From Acidimicrobiales bacterium (GTDB taxonomy: Bacteria; Actinomycetota; Acidimicrobiia; Acidimicrobiales; UBA8190), in assembly GCA_030042575.1 (NCBI GenBank), contig JASHZK010000239.1:1-11556 (forward strand): a stretch of DNA of 11,556 bases, in the 5' to 3' direction. Position numbers and translations under genes: made by a program. Shown one piece after another: positions 6,383 through 11,556 of the stretch (positions are counted from its first letter, which is position 1; each line of letters starts with the position of its first letter). Below the pieces are notes generated by a model. That model searched no databases. It worked only from the letters and a program-made list of their open reading frames with translations, and was not told the origin of the DNA.

Positions 6383-6808
6383 GTGGACCGGCAACTGGAC
6401 GCCGAGGTCGCCCTGCGGCTGGCCCGGGCCGACCAGCGCTACACCGGCCTGCGCCGGGCCCTGGTGGAGGTCCTGGCCGGGGCCGGACGGCCGCTCACCA
6501 TCCCGGAGATACTCCAGTCACGTCCGGGGCTGTCCCAGTCGAGCGCCTATCGCAACGTCTCGGTCCTGGTCGACGCCGACGTGGTCCGTCGTGTCACCGG
6601 CGCCGGAGACCACGGCCATTTCGAGCTGGCCGAGGACTTGGCCGGCCACCACCACCACATCGTCTGCTCCAGCTGCGGGCGGGTGGCCGACGTGGTGCCC
6701 TCACCGGGCCTGGAACGGGCCTTGGACGAAGCGGCTCGGGCCACGACCGGCTTCGAGGTCACCGAGCACCGCTTCGACCTGGTGGGCGTCTGCGCCGAGT
6801 GCCGATAG
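6383..6808 (+). CDS. Fur/Zur-family metal-responsive repressor
   Basis: This 141-residue protein has the standard Fur length and layout. An N-terminal winged helix (about residues 10-75) contains the recognition-helix stretch SQSSAYRNVSVL. It is followed by the dimerisation/metal domain with GHHHHIVCSSCGRV (H89-H92, C95, C98) and the C-terminal CAEC (C137, C140). The two CxxC pairs form the structural zinc site, and the His cluster belongs to the sensory site. Fur, Zur and Mur cannot be told apart with certainty by these motifs. Divergent placement next to a Zn/Mn importer with an operator-like palindrome between them makes Zur the best guess. The 3' end overlaps the convergent methyltransferase gene by 50 bp. 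Confidence 0.92.
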   Translation: MDRQLDAEVALRLARADQRYTGLRRALVEVLAGAGRPLTIPEILQSRPGLSQSSAYRNVSVLVDADVVRRVTGAGDHGHFELAEDLAGHHHHIVCSSCGRVADVVPSPGLERALDEAARATTGFEVTEHRFDLVGVCAECR

Positions 6809-7595
6809 GCCCGGGGCGTTCCTCGACGCCGGTGCCGGAGTTCTCGAGCACGGCCACGAAGGGTTCGGCCCCTCCCGACTCCAGCACCTGCCGGCAACGC
6901 CAGCCGCTCTCGGCCACGAGTTCGCCCAGCTCGTCGGGGGAGAGGAACAGCCAATTGAACCAGGGCGAGGCCAACTGGCGGTAGCGCACGCGCAGGCGGA
7001 GCTGACCGGCCATGTCCCCCCGGCGACGATTGGCCCGCCGGTAGGCGGCGTCGAGCAGCGGTGCCCCGCCGCCAGCGGGGTCCGTGCTCTCGGCCAGCAT
7101 TCGGGATCCGGGCTTCATGTGGCGACTCCATTGCCGGAGCTGGGCCCGGAGCCGATCCGGGGTCCCGAAGATCCCGGCGTTGTTGCCGAAGAGCACGACG
7201 GTGTCGAAGGCATCGACCACAGGACCGAGGTCGCCGGCGGCCTGGATGCGTACGTGGCGCACCCCCGACGTGCGGGCGGCACGGGCGGCGAGCGGCGACG
7301 AGTCGGCGGCCACGACCTCCAGGCCCCGGCCCTGCAGGTACAGCGACACCCTTCCGGCGCCGCAGCCCACGTCGAGGACGCGCCCACGAACCTGTCGAAT
7401 GGCGCGGCGTTCTGCCTCGGGCCAGTCCTCGAAGGCGGCCAGGTACAGCTCGGGACCGGCGCCGGCTTCGAGAAAACCGTCCTCGCGTTCGTTGACCTCG
7501 AGATCTGTGCCTCCTTCGGTCCAGTCGACCAGCGCCTGGCCGAAGGCATCAGCGGTGTCGATGGCGTCACAGTAACGAGGGGCGGCGGGTGCCAA
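6759..7595 (-). CDS. Class I SAM-dependent methyltransferase
   Basis: The protein is about 278 residues with a Rossmann-fold methyltransferase core. Motif I is VLDVGCGAG (about residues 73-81), and the acidic residue after strand 2 is D98 in EVVAADSS. A motif-IV-like VVLFGNNAGIFG stretch follows. The N-terminal segment with EREDGFLEAGAGPELY resembles a family of small actinobacterial methyltransferases, but the substrate is unknown. No ATG or GTG is available near the expected N-terminus. The TTG at 7595 is the only reasonable start I see, so the 5' end is uncertain. It would leave nine bases to the divergent pxpA start. At the 3' end it runs 50 bp into the fur gene on the other strand, giving an Arg-rich tail that may be dispensable. 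Confidence 0.8.
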   Translation of the reverse strand: MAPAAPRYCDAIDTADAFGQALVDWTEGGTDLEVNEREDGFLEAGAGPELYLAAFEDWPEAERRAIRQVRGRVLDVGCGAGRVSLYLQGRGLEVVAADSSPLAARAARTSGVRHVRIQAAGDLGPVVDAFDTVVLFGNNAGIFGTPDRLRAQLRQWSRHMKPGSRMLAESTDPAGGGAPLLDAAYRRANRRRGDMAGQLRLRVRYRQLASPWFNWLFLSPDELGELVAESGWRCRQVLESGGAEPFVAVLENSGTGVEERPGPIGTRRRRPPGRSGAR

Positions 7596-7604
7596 GCTGA
7601 ACCG

Positions 7605-8399
7605 GTGCTGAGCGTCGACCTGAACGCCGACGTCGGCGAAGAGGCGATGGACGGCGCCGACGAGGAAAAGCTGCTGGGCCTGGTCACCAGCGCCAGCATC
7701 GGCTGCGCCGTGCACGCCGGGACCGTGGCCGGGGTGTCGGCCACCGTGCGGACGGCTGCCCGTGCCGGTGTGGTCATCGGCGCCCACCCGTCCTATCCCG
7801 ATCGGGCCGGTGTCGGACGACGCCCCCTCGACATCGACCAGGGGGCGCTGGCCGAGTCCCTCGTCGAGCAGATCGCCACCGTGCAGGACTTCGCCCGCAC
7901 AGCCGGGAGTCCTGTCCGTTTCGTGAAGCCCCACGGCGCCCTCTATCACCGAGCCGGCCACGACGAGGACCAGGCCCGGCTGCTGGCCGACGTCGTCGAT
8001 CGGGCCACGGCGGCAGCCCGACGGGCCGGCGACCTGGCCCAGAGCCACGGGACGCTGCTGCTCCTGCTGGGCGCCGGAGCGCCCATGCTCAGCGTGCTCG
8101 AGTCCCTCGGCGTCAGCGTGGCCACCGAGGCCTTCGCCGATCGGGCCTATCTTCCCGACGGCAGCCTCGTCCCCAGGGACCGACCCGGAGCCGTGCTGAC
8201 GGACGAGGCCGCCGTGGTCGGCCAGGCCCGGTCGCTCGTCGTCGACGGACGGGTGCTGGCGGTCGACGGCAGCTGGGTCGAGGTGTCCGCCTCGTCGTTG
8301 TGCCTGCACGGCGACACCCCCGCTGCGCTGTCTCTGGCTGGCCGTGTGCGACGGGTCATGGAGGAGGCCTCGGTGTGCCTGGCGCCCTTCGCCTCGTGA
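7605..8399 (+). CDS. pxpA: 5-oxoprolinase subunit A (LamB/YcsF family)
   Basis: This 264-residue protein of the LamB/YcsF family is one of the three parts of the bacterial ATP-dependent 5-oxoprolinase, which opens 5-oxoproline to glutamate. Family motifs are the N-terminal VDLNADVGE (residues 4-12), IGAHPSYPDRAGVGRR (58-73) and KPHGALYH (108-115). The usual segment CGFHAGD is here CAVHAGT (34-40), so the acid after HAG is replaced by Thr. The GTG start is fixed by the N-terminal motif; there is no clear ribosome site, so the mRNA may be leaderless. The next gene is the fused PxpB/PxpC and overlaps this one, which makes the pathway assignment strong. Confidence 0.9.
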   Translation: MLSVDLNADVGEEAMDGADEEKLLGLVTSASIGCAVHAGTVAGVSATVRTAARAGVVIGAHPSYPDRAGVGRRPLDIDQGALAESLVEQIATVQDFARTAGSPVRFVKPHGALYHRAGHDEDQARLLADVVDRATAAARRAGDLAQSHGTLLLLLGAGAPMLSVLESLGVSVATEAFADRAYLPDGSLVPRDRPGAVLTDEAAVVGQARSLVVDGRVLAVDGSWVEVSASSLCLHGDTPAALSLAGRVRRVMEEASVCLAPFAS

Positions 8400-10102
8400 C
8401 CGGTGCCCCCGTCGTCGTCCGGTTGCTGGGCGACGCCGCCGTGCTGGTCGACTTGGGCGGGGAAGTGGGTGCCGCACACCGTCTGGCCTCCTTGGCCCAG
8501 GCCGCTCGCGACGGAGGTCGCTGGCCGGGGGTGGAGGAAGTGATCGTCGGCTTCGGGACCGTGACGGTGGTGGCCGAGCCCCTGGGAGCCGACCTCGAGG
8601 CTCTGCGTGGCGAGGTCCTGGATCTGGCCGCCGCCCTCGTCAGGGACGAAGGCGAGGCCGCCGTGTCTTGCCGCGCCACGAGCGCCCTGCGCGAGATCCC
8701 GGTGCGCTTCGACGGTCCCGATCTCGAGGAGCTGTCGGCCACGCTCGGCTGCGAGCCACCGGAGCTGGTGGCCGAGCTGGCCGCCTGCGAGCTGCGGGTG
8801 GCCTTCGTGGGCTTCTCGCCCGGTTTCGCCTACCTGGTCGATCTGCCGCCGGAGCTCGCCGCCGTCCCCCGGCGCTCTCGTCCTCGACCGATGGTGCCGG
8901 CCGGCTCGGTGGGCGTGGGCGGCGGCTTTGCCGGCATCTACCCCCAGGCCACCCCGGGCGGCTGGCACCTGTTGGGGCGGACCTCGGCCGTCCTCTTCGA
9001 TCCCGAGCGTGCTCCGTTCGCCTTGCTGTCGCCGGGACAGCGCGTGCGCCTGGCTCCCTCCGAAGACGAGGGCGACCCCCTGCCGCCGCCCGCCCGCCCG
9101 CCCCTCGCCGCTCGAGGCCGGCCGGCGCTCATCGTCGAGGAGCCGGGTGCCTGTTCGCTGGTGCAGGACCTGGGCCGGCGAGGCGTGGCCGGCCTGGGGG
9201 TGCCTCGTGCCGGCGCCGCCGATCCTCTGTCACTGCGCGTGGCCAACCGCTTGGTGGGTAACCCCGAAGGTGATGCCGGGGTGGAGGTGACCGGTCGCGG
9301 TCCTCGCCTGCGCGCTGTCGGCGGCGCCCACGTGGCCGTGGTGGGGGACCTCGGGCGGCCCGGCGCCGTGGAGGTGCGTGTCGACGGCCGCCCCGCTCCC
9401 GAGGGTCAGGTCCTGCCCGTGGCGGACGGCCAGATGCTGGAGGTGGCCGATGTGGCCAGCGTGGCCCGAGCCGTGGTGGCGGTGTCGGGCGGCGTGGAGA
9501 CCCCTTCGGTGTTGGGCAGCCGCTCCTCCGACCTGCTGTGCCGTTTGGGCCCCGGGCCGCTGCGCGCCGGCGACGGGCTGGCGTTGGGACCGCCTCGTCC
9601 GCCCCGGGCCCGTCTGCGCTTCCCCGGCGACGACGGGCCGGCCACGCTGCGGGTGTTGCCCGGCCCCGACTTCGCCCCGCTGTCCCCGATGCCCGACGGT
9701 CCGTCGTGGGCCGCCTCGGCGTTGGCGGGGGAGTGGCGGGTGGACCCGCGAAGCAACCGGATCGGGCTCCGACTCGTCGCCCCGGGCGACGAGCACGTCG
9801 GTGGCCGGACCGGCTCGATGGCGCTGCCGTCGGTGCCCTCGCGGGGCATGGTCACCGGCGCCGTGCAGTGTCCGACCGGAGGCGAACTGGTCGTTCTCGG
9901 CCCGGACCACGCCACGGTGGGGGGCTATCCGGTGGTGGCCGTCGTGTGTTCGGCCGATCTGTTCCGGCTCGGCCACCTGGCCCCGGGTTCGGTCGTGCGC
10001 TTCGCCCTGATCGGCCGCAGTGAAGCGGCCACCGCGCTCGCCCGCCGGGAGGCGTCTGTGCGCAGCGCCGTCGACGGCTGGTACCCGACCCGGGCCGGTT
10101 GA
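8375..10102 (+). CDS. pxpBC: Fused 5-oxoprolinase subunits B and C
   Basis: This protein of about 575 residues joins two subunits normally made separately. The first 225 or so residues are PxpB (KipI-like), with VAFVGFSPGFAYL (about 142-154), then PAGSVGVGGG and YPQATPGGWHLLGRT. After a Pro-rich linker, PxpC (KipA-like, the biotin-dependent-carboxylase-like domain) starts near residue 250 with SLVQDLGRRGVAGLGVPRAG. It ends in GELVVLGPDHATVGGYP. The chosen GTG (8375) has GGAGG at 8363-8367, seven bases ahead, and overlaps pxpA by 25 bp. A GTG at 8396 (GTGA overlap) is the alternative and would remove seven residues. Together with PxpA it makes a complete 5-oxoproline to glutamate enzyme. Allophanate hydrolase subunits are the related alternative, but the pxpA neighbour argues against that. 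Confidence 0.92.
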   Translation: MPGALRLVTGAPVVVRLLGDAAVLVDLGGEVGAAHRLASLAQAARDGGRWPGVEEVIVGFGTVTVVAEPLGADLEALRGEVLDLAAALVRDEGEAAVSCRATSALREIPVRFDGPDLEELSATLGCEPPELVAELAACELRVAFVGFSPGFAYLVDLPPELAAVPRRSRPRPMVPAGSVGVGGGFAGIYPQATPGGWHLLGRTSAVLFDPERAPFALLSPGQRVRLAPSEDEGDPLPPPARPPLAARGRPALIVEEPGACSLVQDLGRRGVAGLGVPRAGAADPLSLRVANRLVGNPEGDAGVEVTGRGPRLRAVGGAHVAVVGDLGRPGAVEVRVDGRPAPEGQVLPVADGQMLEVADVASVARAVVAVSGGVETPSVLGSRSSDLLCRLGPGPLRAGDGLALGPPRPPRARLRFPGDDGPATLRVLPGPDFAPLSPMPDGPSWAASALAGEWRVDPRSNRIGLRLVAPGDEHVGGRTGSMALPSVPSRGMVTGAVQCPTGGELVVLGPDHATVGGYPVVAVVCSADLFRLGHLAPGSVVRFALIGRSEAATALARREASVRSAVDGWYPTRAG

Positions 10103-10146
10103 CGGTCCACCGGTCGTCGCCCTGGCCGGGCCGGTAGGGTGGTCGG

Positions 10147-10176
10147 CCCGTCGAGGACGGACCGGGAGCCGACGGG
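10147..10176 (+). terminator. Inverted repeat between pxpBC and the SRPBCC gene
   Basis: CCCGTCG and CGACGGG form a perfect seven-pair stem with a 16-base loop, 45 bases after the pxpBC stop. There is no T-run. It could be a GC-type terminator, or a 5'-leader hairpin if the TAGGGT at 10135-10140 is a -10 box for the next gene. Confidence 0.3.
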
Positions 10177-10218
10177 TGGAGCCGGCGAGGTGCGCCCGAT
10201 CGAGCCAGGAGGTGGACG

Positions 10219-10707
10219 GTGATCCGTGGCGAGGGGACCGCTTTCGTCCGGGGGGTGACGCCCGACGAGGTCTTCGACTTCGTGTTGGACCCGGCGCAGT
10301 ACACCAAGGCCGACACCAAGATGGTGTGGGTCACCAAACTGGCCGACACCCCTGACGGCATGGTGGCCCGGGAGGACGGCAAATTCCTCGGACGGCTGCC
10401 GGGTTCGGTCGTCACCCGCTACCGGTGGGACCGTCCCACCAGCATCGACGTCACCTTGGAGCACGGCGTGCCCCGCTCCTTGCACGCTTGGTTCGAGATC
10501 GAGGAGGTCCAGGGCGGCACGCGCCTGCGCCATGTGGAGGAGCTGGACTTCGGCCATGGAGTGCTGGGCGTCCTCTACGACCTGATCGGGCGGTCGTGGT
10601 TCGAGCAGTCCGTGGTCCGGGAGGTGGCCGAGATCGCCCGCCTGCTCGAGGCGGGCGAGCGCGGGCGCGGTCCTGAGGAACCGGGAGCGCCCGCCCGCAG
10701 CGCGTGA
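10219..10707 (+). CDS. SRPBCC/START-like domain protein
   Basis: This 162-residue protein fits the SRPBCC (Bet v1/START/polyketide-cyclase-like) superfamily. The first strand is followed by VTPDEVFDFVLDPAQYTKAD, the usual helix 1-2 pattern. A central curved sheet comes next (VVTRYRWD, SIDVTLE, LHAWFEIEEVQGGTRLRHVEELDF), then the long C-terminal helix (SWFEQSVVREVAEIARLLEAG). The fold binds hydrophobic ligands in a cavity, but no ligand can be named. The GTG start has a strong AGGAGG at 10207-10212, six bases ahead, so it is well supported. A 116-bp gap from pxpBC with a hairpin suggests its own transcription unit. The last 15 residues are Pro/Gly-rich and probably disordered. Confidence 0.85.
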   Translation: MIRGEGTAFVRGVTPDEVFDFVLDPAQYTKADTKMVWVTKLADTPDGMVAREDGKFLGRLPGSVVTRYRWDRPTSIDVTLEHGVPRSLHAWFEIEEVQGGTRLRHVEELDFGHGVLGVLYDLIGRSWFEQSVVREVAEIARLLEAGERGRGPEEPGAPARSA

Positions 10708-10717
10708 CGAAGGCGCT

Positions 10718-10777
10718 TGGGGAATTCCTGGGGACGGACGGCGCCCGTTCTGGGGATATTCCTCGACCAATTGGGGA
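10718..10777 (+). repeat. Four helically phased TGGGGA repeats
   Basis: TGGGGA begins at 10718, 10729, 10751 and 10772, giving spacings of 11, 22 and 21 bp, that is one, two and two turns of DNA. A one-mismatch copy (TCGGGA) begins at 10804. Copies on one face of the helix suggest a binding array for a regulator that recognises direct repeats, such as an OmpR/PhoB-type response regulator. The spacing is not a multiple of three throughout, so it is not a coding repeat. Confidence 0.55.
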
Positions 10778-10783
10778 TGGCCC

Positions 10784-10794
10784 GAGAAATTCTC
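10784..10794. repeat. Short palindrome GAGAA-A-TTCTC
   Basis: This is a perfect 11-bp palindrome in an AT-richer spot just after the TGGGGA array. Its half-sites GAGAA/TTCTC are the same as those in the candidate Fur/Zur operator at 6334-6346, but the centre is one base instead of three. Its role is unknown. Confidence 0.3.
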
Positions 10795-10824
10795 CGGACA
10801 ACATCGGGATTTCGCCGAGCGCCA

Positions 10825-10853
10825 TTGACTCCTCGACGACGAGAGCGCACAGT
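10825..10853 (+). promoter_or_regulatory. Weak promoter candidate in the gene-free stretch
   Basis: TTGACT (10825-10830) is a good -35 match, and CACAGT lies 17 bp later, sharing only the A and final T of a TANNNT -10. If active it would start a + transcript near 10860 that runs through the structured element at 10944-11032. Confidence 0.2.
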
Positions 10854-10943
10854 GTGCCCCAGCCGACAACTACGAACTCACGACTCTGGAAGGAACGCCG
10901 CAAGGTGGTTCACCGGAGGGGTGGGGAGACGAATTGCCGGTCA

Positions 10944-11032
10944 GGTTGACGCAACGGTATCGGAGGTTCCCTGGGACCATCCGATGCCGGAACGAACCGG
11001 GGGTCGTCCGACTCCGGGTACGAACGTCAACC
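10944..11032 (+). ncRNA. Candidate structured RNA, three-way junction
   Basis: An 8-bp perfect closing helix (GGTTGACG 10944-10951 with CGTCAACC 11025-11032) encloses two hairpins. Hairpin A (10955-10989) has 14 pairs including two G-U wobbles and one bulged A at 10979, with loop CCCTGG. Hairpin B (10996-11019) has nine pairs with one G-G mismatch and one wobble, and loop GTCC. Linkers are 3, 6 and 5 bases. No reading frame of quality covers it. The mirror structure forms on the - strand, where it would be in the 3' UTR of the propeller gene, so the strand is uncertain. I do not recognise it as a known RNA family. Confidence 0.4.
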
Positions 11033-11041
11033 GAGGCGAGC

Positions 11042-11087
11042 GCCCCGAGGAGTACGGGCGGCTTCGGCCGAACCGGCTACTCGGGGC
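11042..11087. terminator. Terminator-like hairpin with nested UUCG loop
   Basis: GCCCCGAG (11042-11049) and CTCGGGGC (11080-11087) form a perfect 8-bp stem. Inside it, CGGC-TTCG-GCCG (11059-11070) makes a small UUCG hairpin on the + strand. It lies 11 bp past the stop of the - strand propeller gene and could end that transcript, or one arriving from the left. No T-run follows on either strand, which is common in GC-rich actinobacteria. Confidence 0.45.
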
Positions 11088-11097
11088 ATCGTCGCGT

Positions 11098-11556
11098 CTA
11101 GGAGGCGGCGAACCCCGTGAGCGACTGGCCGCCACCGTTCGCCACCCAGACATTCGTCCCGTCGCAGTCCACGGCGTCGGGGTAGTCGAAGTGGTAGGAG
11201 GATCCCGGCAGCACCTTCACCAGGGTTCCGCTCGAGGCACTGAGCTCGGTGACCGAGTTGCCGTCGCCGTTCGCCACCCACACATTGGTGCCGTCGGAGT
11301 CCGCGGCGACCGGATTGTCGAAGCGGTAGGACCTTCCCGAGACCACCTGCACCAGGGTCCCGGTCGAGGCACTGAGCTCGGTGACCGAGTTGCCGAGGTA
11401 GTTCGCCACCCAGACGTGGGTGCCGTCGGAGTCCACGGCGTCGGGGGCGATGAAGTCGTAGGACAATGCCGAGAGCACCTTGACCAGGGCCCCGGTGGAG
11501 GCACTGAGCTCGGTGACCGAGTTGTCGTCGTTCGCCACCCAGACGTGGGTGCCGTC
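11098..11556 (-). CDS. Beta-propeller (NHL/YVTN-like) repeat protein, 5'-truncated
   Basis: The 152 visible C-terminal residues are tandem copies of a 43-44-residue unit. Its pattern is DGT-x-VWVAN-x-x-GNSVTELSAS-T/S-G-T/A-LV-x-V, followed by SY-x-F and a P-x-A-x-D turn. This is a beta-propeller blade of the NHL/YVTN/Vgb type. Such proteins are often secreted or surface-exposed in actinobacteria, but the N-terminus, and so any signal peptide, is outside the window. The last copy stops in mid-blade with altered residues (SLTGFAAS), as expected if the first strand of the protein closes the ring. The frame is open to the window edge. The ligand and role are unknown. Confidence 0.85.
   Translation of the reverse strand, partial: DGTHVWVANDDNSVTELSASTGALVKVLSALSYDFIAPDAVDSDGTHVWVANYLGNSVTELSASTGTLVQVVSGRSYRFDNPVAADSDGTNVWVANGDGNSVTELSASSGTLVKVLPGSSYHFDYPDAVDCDGTNVWVANGGGQSLTGFAAS
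11161..11553 (-). repeat. Tandem repeats of 132 bp encoding propeller blades
   Basis: The segment beginning GAGGCACTGAGCTCGGTGAC occurs at 11234, 11366 and 11498, exactly 132 bp apart. Two full 132-bp units and one 129-bp unit (one codon shorter, in the N-x-x-G-N-S turn) are visible, and a half unit precedes the stop. High identity at the DNA level suggests recent duplication or gene conversion. Confidence 0.85.

Noticed and set aside
10090..10135. Direct repeat of CCGGGCCGGT, 36 bp apart, at the end of pxpBC
   Set aside because: A ten-base pure-GC match is easily expected by chance in this composition, and the first copy is inside coding sequence.
10099..10140. Promoter TTGACG...TAGGGT for the SRPBCC gene
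   Set aside because: The spacer is 30 bp, far too long for a sigma-70-type promoter. The -10-like box alone remains possible.
10704..10949. 81-codon + frame starting with a GTGA overlap after the SRPBCC gene
   Set aside because: The overlap is suggestive, but the protein has no recognisable domain, is irregular in composition and covers the TGGGGA array. Codon use does not resemble the neighbours. A tiny unknown gene is not fully excluded.
10944..11032. tRNA, because the closing helix includes a 7-bp acceptor-like stem and the length is 89 bp
   Set aside because: No T-arm with a TTCRA loop precedes the 3' strand, no D-arm or anticodon arm fits, and the - strand also fails.
10944..11032. Integron attC site, because the ends read GTT...AAC
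   Set aside because: attC sites have AAC at the left and GTT at the right (RYYYAAC...GTTRRRY). Here the order is reversed and the purine positions do not match.
1..11556. CRISPR array, insertion sequence, tRNA or rRNA genes, phage genes
   Set aside because: No short spaced repeats, transposase motifs, terminal inverted repeats with target duplications, or conserved RNA gene signatures were seen. The only tandem repeats are the propeller blades.

Overview
The window comes from a high-GC actinobacterium. The evidence is the GC-rich codon use, frequent GTG starts, ATGA/GTGA stop-start overlaps, TANNNT elements a few bases ahead of start codons, and a cytochrome P450 very close to mycobacterial CYP51. 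An acidimicrobial or other non-mycobacterial actinomycete is possible, but the sequence alone does not settle it.

Left, + strand (1-2650): a tightly packed operon of a short-chain dehydrogenase (cut by the window edge), a CYP51-type sterol 14-alpha-demethylase, its small iron-sulfur ferredoxin and an NTF2/SnoaL-fold protein. The first three repeat the mycobacterial Rv0765c-cyp51-Rv0763c arrangement, so this looks like a sterol/steroid oxidation unit. A 44-residue Lys/Arg-rich protein (2660-2794) follows, probably from a leaderless mRNA.

Middle, - strand (2802-6317): a four-gene cluster-9 ABC importer for zinc or manganese, transcribed right to left as lipoprotein binding protein, ATPase, permease, permease. 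Divergent from it is a Fur/Zur-type regulator (6383-6808). The 65-bp gap between them holds a palindrome placed in the spacer of the importer promoter, which suggests metal-dependent repression.

Right of centre: a SAM-dependent methyltransferase (- strand) converges on the fur gene with a 50-bp overlap. It diverges almost head to head from a 5-oxoprolinase operon: pxpA, then a fused pxpB-pxpC (7605-10102). An SRPBCC/START-like protein follows (10219-10707).

Far right: a 390-bp stretch (10708-11097) without a convincing gene is the least ordinary part. It holds four TGGGGA copies spaced 11, 22 and 21 bp, a weak promoter candidate, an 89-bp element that can fold as a three-way junction, and a terminator-like hairpin with a nested UUCG loop. 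Beyond it, on the - strand, is the C-terminal part of a beta-propeller repeat protein built from about 132-bp tandem repeats; its 5' end lies outside the window.
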